From: Candidatus Omnitrophota bacterium
GTDB taxonomy: Bacteria; Omnitrophota; Gorgyraeia; 2-02-FULL-51-18
Assembly (NCBI GenBank): GCA_023247955.1
Contig: JAHFFL010000004.1
Span: 1-20,042 of the forward strand
DNA length: 20,042 bases
Direction of reading: 5' to 3'
A model generated the notes under the pieces. That model saw only the letters and a program-made list of their open reading frames with translations, did no database searches and was not told the DNA's origin. The translations under genes were made by a program, and so were the position numbers. Below are positions 15,437-20,042 of this stretch, piece after piece. Positions within the stretch are counted from its first letter, which is position 1. Every line of letters begins with the position of its first letter.

Positions 15437-16103
15437 AAAACAACTGATCGCCCAAATGACGCAACGGCTCGCTACTGAGAAGTCCTTTGGCGTGGACTTT
15501 TTGCCGGCCATTCCATCACGTGTTCCCGCCGCCGTTCCGGACAAGAAGCAGGCACTGGAGACGCTGGAATTGGAGTTCCGGCACTGCATGCTCTGTGCGC
15601 TTTCCGAGACCAGAACCCAGGTGGTGTTTGGTGAGGGGAATCCGGACGCGCGCCTGCTATTCGTCGGCGAAGCCCCCGGATTTGACGAAGACCGACAAGG
15701 CAGGCCGTTTGTGGGGGCAGCCGGCCAGCTTTTGACCAAGATCATTCTCGCGATGAAGCTGAAGCGCGAGGACGTCTATATCGCCAATTGCCTGAAATGT
15801 CGTCCGCCAAACAACCGCAGCCCTTTTCCCACGGAGATTGTGGCCTGCCACCCGATTCTCGCGCGCCAAATCGAGATCATTCAACCCAAGATCATCTGCG
15901 CCTTGGGAAAGTTCGCCGCGCAGACGCTGCTTCAGACCACCGAACCGATCACGCGTCTCCGCGGGCGCTTTTTTGACACCGCCGGAGGAGCCCGTCTTTT
16001 GCCGACCTTTCATCCTGCGTATCTTTTACGGAATCCCGCGGACAAAAAACTGGTTTGGGAAGACATGCAGAAAATCATGGTTGAGCTTGGCATTTCCAAA
16101 TGA
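15423..16103 (+). CDS. Family 4 uracil-DNA glycosylase with 4Fe-4S cluster
   Basis: Removes uracil from DNA as the first step of base-excision repair. I start at GTG 15423 (226 aa) with GGAG at 15409-15412; TTG 15414 is possible but has no room for a ribosome site. Cluster cysteines by family pattern are C55 and C58 (CMLC), C126 and C142. Motif 1 is GEAPGFDED (82-90) within VGEAPGFDEDRQGRPFVG, the ANCLKCRPPNNR segment lies at 122-133, and the C-terminal motif is HPAYLLRN (197-204). Older databases call this family phage SPO1 DNA-polymerase-related. About 50 variable residues precede the first cysteine. It overlaps the previous gene by 14 bp and priA by 4 bp. Confidence 0.92.
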   Translation: MGANKKQLIAQMTQRLATEKSFGVDFLPAIPSRVPAAVPDKKQALETLELEFRHCMLCALSETRTQVVFGEGNPDARLLFVGEAPGFDEDRQGRPFVGAAGQLLTKIILAMKLKREDVYIANCLKCRPPNNRSPFPTEIVACHPILARQIEIIQPKIICALGKFAAQTLLQTTEPITRLRGRFFDTAGGARLLPTFHPAYLLRNPADKKLVWEDMQKIMVELGISK

Positions 16104-18100
16104 TCCAGCCTTCGCTTTATGCGGACATCGCGTTGAACCTGCCCTCGCTCGGCACTTTCCAATATGCGGTCCCTGAAGTAATCGAATCCGCCGCGACGCC
16201 CGGCAAAAGGGTCTGGGTATCTCTGCGAAGCCGGCGCATGGTCGGCACCATTGTCAATGTTTCAAGTGAGCGCGCGGTAGACGAAGTCAAGCCGCTAGAT
16301 TCGATCATTGACGAAGCGCCGATTTTAAGCCCGTCTTTTTTGGAGCTCACGCGCTGGATGTCCAAACACTACTTTTGCTCGTGGGGACAGTGCCTGGAGG
16401 CCGGTCTTCCCGCCCCTTTCCGCAAGGGAAAATTCTTCATGAAAAGCCGCGCGAAAAAATGGACCGAACACGCCGAAAGCGTCAATCCCGAAGACTTGCC
16501 GCTCACACTTCACCAGGAAGCCGCCTACGGCGAAGCGCTGAAAAAGATGAAAAGCGGATCGCCGGGCTGTTTTTTACTTTATGGGATCACCGGCAGCGGA
16601 AAAACCGAAGTGTACATGCACCTGATCCGCGAGGCGTTGCGTGAAGGGAAAGGTGCCATCGTGCTTATCCCCGAAATTTCCCTGACGCCACAGACGGTAG
16701 ACCGTTTTTATTCGAGATTCGGGGACGTGCTCGCCGTGGTCCACAGCCGCTTGCCGCAGGCCAGACGCGTGGAGGAGTGGCACCGGATTTATAACGGCGA
16801 AGCAAAAGTCGTTGTCGGGGCCAGGTCCGCGGTTTTCAGTCCCGTGAAGAATTTACATCTGATCATCATCGATGAGGAGCACGAGACTTCCTACAAACAG
16901 GAGGAGACGCCCCGTTATGTGACCGCTCAAGTCGCCAGAAAGCGTGCCGAGATCGAAAACGCGGTGGTGGTCACCGGCAGCGCGACGCCTTCCCTCGAAT
17001 CTTTTTTCCAGTCCGAATCGGGCGAAATCCAAAAGCTGCGCCTTCCCGAGCGCATCGAACGCCGGCCCTTACCTATCGTCGAAGTGGTGGACATGCGCCA
17101 GCAGCTTAGAGGAAAAGGGCCGGCCATCTTCTCGACGGTCCTGGAGCAAAACATGCGCGAGACCCTCGCCCGCAAGGAGCAGTCGATGCTTCTTCTGAAT
17201 CGCCGCGGGTTTTCTACCTATCTTCACTGCGCTTCCTGCGGCTATGTGATGCGGTGTGAAAATTGCCGTATCAGTCTGGCGTACCATTATGACAAGGCCT
17301 CGCTTTTTTGCCATGTCTGCCACTACCGGACAACACCCGAGCGACTCTGCCCCGGCTGCCGCAAGGGGTATCTCCATTATTTCGGGATAGGGACGCAGAA
17401 AGTGGAGAGCGAAGCCGCTCGTTTGTTTCCGGGAGCGCGGCTCGGCCGCATGGATTCGGATTCCACCTCAAAAAAAGACGCGCATGAGCTGATTTTACGC
17501 GCGTTCAAACGCCGGGAGATTGATGTCCTGATCGGCACGCAGATGATCGCCAAGGGGCATGATTTTCCCCACGTATCGCTGATCGGCGTGATTTCGGCGG
17601 ACACGGCCCTTCACATCCCGGATTTCAAAGCGGCCGAACGCACGTTCAGTCTGTTGACACAGGTGGCGGGGCGGGCGGGGCGGGGAGATATTCCCGGTAA
17701 GGTGTTGATTCAGACCTATGTTCCCCAACATTACTCGATACAGAACGCCCAGCGTCATGATTATGAGTCCTTTTATGCCAAGGAGATAGAATTCCGCAAG
17801 GAACTGTATCTCCCCCCGTTTTCGCATCTGATCAAGATTATTATTTCCGGATCTCCGGAGAAAGAGGTGGTGAGACATATTCTCGCGCTTGCCAAGCTTT
17901 TTGAGGCACGCCGCAGCGGAGAACTTTTTCGTCTGATGGGACCCGCCCCTTGCCTGATTTCCAAAGAAAAAGGGAAGTACCACTGGAATTTATACCTGAA
18001 GGCGAAATCTGTGGAGGCGGTGCGGCCGTTGATTTTTGAGGTGCTGAACGGTTTTAAGAAAACGAAAGTTCAGTTGACCGTGGATGTGGACCCCCAGTAG
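16100..18100 (+). CDS. priA: Primosomal protein N' (replication restart helicase PriA)
   Basis: A superfamily 2 helicase that reloads the replisome at stalled forks. The N-terminal DNA-binding region (about 1-110) ends in the family segment HYFCSWGQCLEAGLPAPFRKG (90-110). Helicase motifs are GITGSGKT (162-169, Walker A), LIPEISLTPQ (189-198), IIDEEHETSYKQEE (256-269) with DEEH at 258-261, VTGSATPS (291-298), LIGTQMIAKGHDFP (477-490) and QVAGRAGRG (521-529). Eight zinc cysteines lie at 377, 380, 386, 389, 404, 407, 417 and 420. At 666 residues it is shorter than the E. coli protein of about 730, with all core motifs present. ATG 16100 overlaps the UDG stop (ATGA). A 38-bp gap follows. Confidence 0.96.
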   Translation: MIQPSLYADIALNLPSLGTFQYAVPEVIESAATPGKRVWVSLRSRRMVGTIVNVSSERAVDEVKPLDSIIDEAPILSPSFLELTRWMSKHYFCSWGQCLEAGLPAPFRKGKFFMKSRAKKWTEHAESVNPEDLPLTLHQEAAYGEALKKMKSGSPGCFLLYGITGSGKTEVYMHLIREALREGKGAIVLIPEISLTPQTVDRFYSRFGDVLAVVHSRLPQARRVEEWHRIYNGEAKVVVGARSAVFSPVKNLHLIIIDEEHETSYKQEETPRYVTAQVARKRAEIENAVVVTGSATPSLESFFQSESGEIQKLRLPERIERRPLPIVEVVDMRQQLRGKGPAIFSTVLEQNMRETLARKEQSMLLLNRRGFSTYLHCASCGYVMRCENCRISLAYHYDKASLFCHVCHYRTTPERLCPGCRKGYLHYFGIGTQKVESEAARLFPGARLGRMDSDSTSKKDAHELILRAFKRREIDVLIGTQMIAKGHDFPHVSLIGVISADTALHIPDFKAAERTFSLLTQVAGRAGRGDIPGKVLIQTYVPQHYSIQNAQRHDYESFYAKEIEFRKELYLPPFSHLIKIIISGSPEKEVVRHILALAKLFEARRSGELFRLMGPAPCLISKEKGKYHWNLYLKAKSVEAVRPLIFEVLNGFKKTKVQLTVDVDPQ

Positions 18101-18138
18101 AATATTTGTTAGCATAAAGAGCTAAAAGGGTATAAACA

Positions 18139-18627
18139 GTGGCCGTCCTAAAGGTTGTGAAATATCCCGATAAGGTGCTTTTGACAAAGGCGAAAGAGGT
18201 GTCTCAAATCACCGATGCCGATCGTCGTCTGATCCGCGACATGATTGACACGATGCATGCCGAAGGCGGTGTGGGGTTGGCGGCCAACCAGGTCGGCGTG
18301 CTCAAACGCATCTTTGTGGCAAGCGCCGATCAGGAAAAAGGGCGGGAGCTGGTCTGCATCAACCCCTCGATTACAAAGAGGCAGGGGACAATCAAGGAAT
18401 TTGAGGGCTGCCTCAGCATCCCCGAGTTTTATGAACCGGTGAGACGCGCTAAAAGAGTGTGGGTGAAAGCGACGGCGCCGGACGGCAAGGCCCTGGAAAT
18501 AAAAGCCGAGGGGCTACTTTCGCGGATATTTCAGCATGAGATAGACCATTTGAACGGCATTTTGTTTGTAGACCGCCTGGGACTGATCAAAAGCCGGCTT
18601 GCCAAAAAGAAACTCCTCGGGAAGTGA
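18139..18627 (+). CDS. def: Peptide deformylase
   Basis: A metalloenzyme that removes the formyl group from the N-terminal methionine of new proteins. All three signatures are present: GVGLAANQVG (44-53), EGCLSIPE (89-96) with metal ligand C91, and QHEIDHLNG (132-140) with ligands H133 and H137 and catalytic E134. The 162-residue length is normal. The start is GTG 18139, with AAAAGGG at 18124-18130 as ribosome site 8 bp upstream. The stop overlaps the GTG of fmt (GTGA, 18624-18627), the common def-fmt pairing. A weak promoter could lie in the 38-bp gap before it, but I cannot support one firmly. Confidence 0.97.
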   Translation: MAVLKVVKYPDKVLLTKAKEVSQITDADRRLIRDMIDTMHAEGGVGLAANQVGVLKRIFVASADQEKGRELVCINPSITKRQGTIKEFEGCLSIPEFYEPVRRAKRVWVKATAPDGKALEIKAEGLLSRIFQHEIDHLNGILFVDRLGLIKSRLAKKKLLGK

Positions 18628-19562
18628 AAGTCATTTTCTTCGGCACCGGAGAATTCGGTCTGCCGGCGCTTAAATTTTTAAAGGATTCCTCTCATACGCT
18701 GCTCGGCGTCGTGACGTCTCCCGATAAACCGCGCGGGAGAAACCTGAAGAGGGGATTCTCGCCCGTCAAGCAATGGGCGGCGGATCAGCACATTTCTCTA
18801 TTTCAGTGGCAGTCGCTTAAAACCGAGGAACCGAGAAAAATTCTTAAAAACGCCTGCGCCGAAGTGTTTGCCGTCGCCGACTACGGTTTTATCCTCCCGG
18901 AAGAAATTCTTTCCATTCCGCACAAGTTGTGTCTCAATATTCACGCGTCGCTCTTACCGCGTTACCGCGGCGCGGCACCGGTGCAGTGGGCAATCATGAA
19001 CGGAGAGACGGTTACCGGGATCACGATTTTTAAAATGTCCGCGAAGCTTGACGCTGGGGAGATTCTTTTGCAGAAGAAAGAGAAGATTCGGCCCGAGGAT
19101 GATTCGGTGTCCCTGGAAAAACGTTTAAGCGAGACAGGCGGCGCGGCGCTGATTGAAGCGCTGAAGCAAGTCGAGCACGGCCCGCTTTCTCTGACGCCGC
19201 AGGATGATAAACTAGCCAGCCAGGCGAGAAAGATCACAAAAGAAGACGGGCGGTTGGACTGGCATCTGGAGCCGGAATTGATTCGGAACCGCGTCCGGGC
19301 GCTGCTGTCGTGGCCGAAATGTCACACGTTTTATGAGGGTAAACGTCTGGTGATTGCAGAAGTTGCCGTCAGCGGGGAACACACACCGGAAAGCATCTTG
19401 CCGGGCACCGTGGTTGAATCCTCCGCGTCCAAGGGTCTTTTTGTGGCTGCCTTCGGCGGAGTTCTAGAAATCAAAAAGATCCAGCTTGAGGGCCGGAAAA
19501 TGCTGTCCGCCAACGAATTCTTAAAAGGTTTTTCTCTCCGTCGGGGCAGTGTTCTTGCATAA
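18624..19562 (+). CDS. fmt: Methionyl-tRNA formyltransferase
   Basis: Transfers a formyl group from 10-formyl-tetrahydrofolate to initiator Met-tRNA. The N-terminal Rossmann part starts MKVIFFGTGEFGLPAL (1-16), then SPDKPRGR (32-39). The catalytic signature NIHASLLPRYRGAAPVQWAI (105-124) holds N105 and H107, and D143 lies in KLDAGEILLQ (141-150). The C-terminal OB-like domain includes ITKEDGRLDW (218-227 approximately) and RNRVRALLSWP. The usual start motif is FGTPEF; here it is FGTGEF. The length of 312 residues is normal. The GTG start overlaps def by 4 bp. A 338-bp non-coding stretch follows. Confidence 0.97.
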   Translation: MKVIFFGTGEFGLPALKFLKDSSHTLLGVVTSPDKPRGRNLKRGFSPVKQWAADQHISLFQWQSLKTEEPRKILKNACAEVFAVADYGFILPEEILSIPHKLCLNIHASLLPRYRGAAPVQWAIMNGETVTGITIFKMSAKLDAGEILLQKKEKIRPEDDSVSLEKRLSETGGAALIEALKQVEHGPLSLTPQDDKLASQARKITKEDGRLDWHLEPELIRNRVRALLSWPKCHTFYEGKRLVIAEVAVSGEHTPESILPGTVVESSASKGLFVAAFGGVLEIKKIQLEGRKMLSANEFLKGFSLRRGSVLA

Positions 19563-19571
19563 CCCCGCTAC

Positions 19572-19582
19572 CGTGTTATAAT
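19572..19582 (+). promoter_or_regulatory. Candidate extended -10 promoter ahead of the inverted-repeat element
   Basis: TG-T-TATAAT (TG 19574-19575, hexamer 19577-19582) is a perfect extended -10 pattern. TTGCAT at 19555-19560, spacer 16, is only a partial -35. A transcript would begin near 19589-19591, within a few bases of the left end of the inverted repeat at 19593. The site lies 12-20 bp after the fmt stop. It shares CGTGTTATAA with the candidate at 3994. Confidence 0.5.
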
Positions 19583-19592
19583 CCTAAAATCG

Positions 19593-19898
19593 CTGAGCTT
19601 TCACCAAATAATGGGCGCGCTGGCTGAGACGATTTTTGAACGAGACAAGGAAAGAGGAGGAGGCATAGTGTTAACTACGTCGATGACGAATGACGCAGTC
19701 GCAGTCAAAAATCGTCCAGCCCCGGAGGGGAAGCCCATCTTTTGTTCGCCTGACTGCGTTGTCCTTCGACAGGCTCAGGATCCCGAGCAACGTCGAGGGA
19801 CTCCTCCTCGACATAGTCAAGACTATATCTCGTCGTCGCGCCTTGCAGCCGGACAAAATCTGGGCTTCCAGCATGCCCATTATTTGGTGAAAGCTCAG
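19593..19898. repeat. 306-bp imperfect inverted-repeat element with nested palindromes
   Basis: The outermost 24 bp (19593-19616, beginning CTGAGCTTTCACC) are perfectly complementary to 19875-19898. GCTGG at 19619-19623 also pairs with CCAGC at 19868-19872, CAAGG at 19646-19650 with CCTTG at 19841-19845, and 19665-19683 matches the complement of 19808-19826 at 16 of 19 positions. All these pairs share one symmetry axis (coordinates sum to 39491), so two arms of about 91 bp are inverted copies in register, roughly 65 of 91 positions matching by hand count. Alternative pairs inside are 19622-19639 with 19705-19721 (17 bp, one bulged A) and 19729-19744 with 19854-19869 (8 + 5 bp around a 3-nt loop), giving a cloverleaf. 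No transposase and no clear target duplication are seen. Confidence 0.85.
19763..19799. repeat. REP-like palindrome inside the element
   Basis: CCTTCGAC (19763-19770) faces GTCGAGGG (19792-19799) with one G:T pair. Within this, GCTC (19773-19776) pairs with GAGC (19785-19788) around a GGATCC core. The pattern resembles intergenic CCTTCGAC..GCTCAGGAT-type palindromes that I know from many bacterial genomes. GTCGAGG (19792-19798) can also pair with CCTCGAC (19806-19812), and a perfect small hairpin ATAGTC-AA-GACTAT follows at 19813-19826. Confidence 0.65.
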
Positions 19899-19900
19899 TA

Positions 19901-20042
19901 ATGCATCTTCATTCGGTCGCTCCCAAAGAACTTATTCAGGCGGATTATGAAGTTTTAAAATCTTACGAGCGTCTGGATACGATGCCTGAGACCGAAGAGC
20001 TCCTTCTGATCCAGTCTCTTGAAGGCCGCGCGCACAACGGAG
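19901..20042 (+). CDS. Unrecognised protein, N-terminal 47 residues only (cut by the window)
   Basis: ATG 19901 opens a frame to the window end. The visible part starts MHLHSVAPKELIQADYEVLK and continues rich in Glu, Leu and charged residues, with no signal peptide or membrane segment, and looks like a soluble helical protein. I recognise no family. The start codon lies 2 nt after the inverted-repeat element. The best ribosome-site candidate, GGTGA at 19886-19890 (10 nt upstream), is inside the element's right arm and complementary to 19601-19605. ATG 19978 is a possible alternative start. Too little is present for a firm call. Confidence 0.5.
   Translation, partial: MHLHSVAPKELIQADYEVLKSYERLDTMPETEELLLIQSLEGRAHNG

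Larger units (their letters stand above)
19563..19900. other. Only long non-coding stretch of the window
   Basis: These 338 bp hold a promoter-like extended -10 (19572-19582) and a 306-bp inverted-repeat element (19593-19898). Short open frames across it on both strands show no family pattern, no consistent ribosome sites and follow the palindromic composition, so I regard them as non-coding. I see no clear rho-independent terminator for fmt (no GC hairpin followed by a T run). Confidence 0.7.

Noticed and set aside
18106..18136. Possible promoter TTGTTA plus TATAAA before def
   Set aside because: The spacer is 19 bp and the -10 would overlap the region just before the GTG, leaving no leader for the AAAAGGG ribosome site.
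19611..19901. Open frame of 96 codons through the inverted-repeat element
   Set aside because: It follows the palindromic repeat, has no recognisable protein pattern, and similar short frames exist on the opposite strand.
1..20042. CRISPR array, tRNA, rRNA, integrase or prophage genes
   Set aside because: No regularly spaced direct repeats, no tRNA cloverleaf, no rRNA-like sequence and no integrase or phage structural protein pattern were found by reading.

Overview
The window is a dense block of 20 genes, all on the + strand, from an unidentified Gram-negative-type bacterium with moderate GC content. No rRNA, tRNA, CRISPR array, transposase or phage gene is visible. Many ADP-heptose-type (GT9) glycosyltransferases, a heptose-bisphosphatase-like HAD enzyme and an O-antigen ligase/polymerase point to an outer membrane with an LPS-like glycan. 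The overall style (very compact overlapping genes, GT9-rich clusters, a DUF5989-type small membrane protein) would fit an uncultured PVC-type lineage such as Omnitrophota. That placement is inference; the sequence does not prove it.

Layout. (1) Positions 1-3968: a UDP-GlcNAc 2-epimerase cut by the window edge, a GT4 glycosyltransferase, a DPM1-like GT2 and a GT9, joined by 1-4 bp overlaps. (2) 3969-4044: a short gap with an extended -10 promoter candidate. (3) 4045-7869: a 52-residue DUF5989-type membrane protein, two GT4 glycosyltransferases and a polyprenyl-phosphate sugar-1-phosphate transferase. (4) 7859-13776: an O-antigen ligase/polymerase, two GT9s, two tandem WaaE-like GT2s and a fourth GT9. 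(5) 13773-15436: a GmhB-like phosphatase and an MGDG-synthase/MurG-like (GT28) lipid glycosyltransferase that starts at TTG behind a strong Shine-Dalgarno sequence. (6) 15423-19562: housekeeping genes, namely a family 4 uracil-DNA glycosylase, PriA, peptide deformylase and methionyl-tRNA formyltransferase. (7) 19563-19900: the only long non-coding stretch, almost filled by a 306-bp inverted-repeat element. (8) 19901-20042: the start of an unrecognised gene that runs off the window.

How the genes work together. The epimerase supplies an activated sugar. The polyprenyl-phosphate transferase would load the first sugar phosphate on the lipid carrier, the GT4/GT2 enzymes would extend it, the Wzy_C-type protein would polymerise or ligate the chain, and the GT9/WaaE-like enzymes with the GmhB-like phosphatase would build a heptose-containing core. 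The last part, deformylase with formyltransferase, handles N-formylation and deformylation at translation start. UDG with PriA handles base repair and replication restart. Gene junctions are so tight that most of the window could be co-transcribed.

The most unusual object is the element at 19593-19898. Its arms of about 91 bp are inverted copies that stay in register, with an outermost perfect 24-bp complement. Two further nested inverted pairs and a REP-like palindrome lie inside. A near-consensus extended -10 lies just upstream, and a start codon follows 2 nt after its end. It could be a non-autonomous palindromic mobile element or a structured leader RNA.
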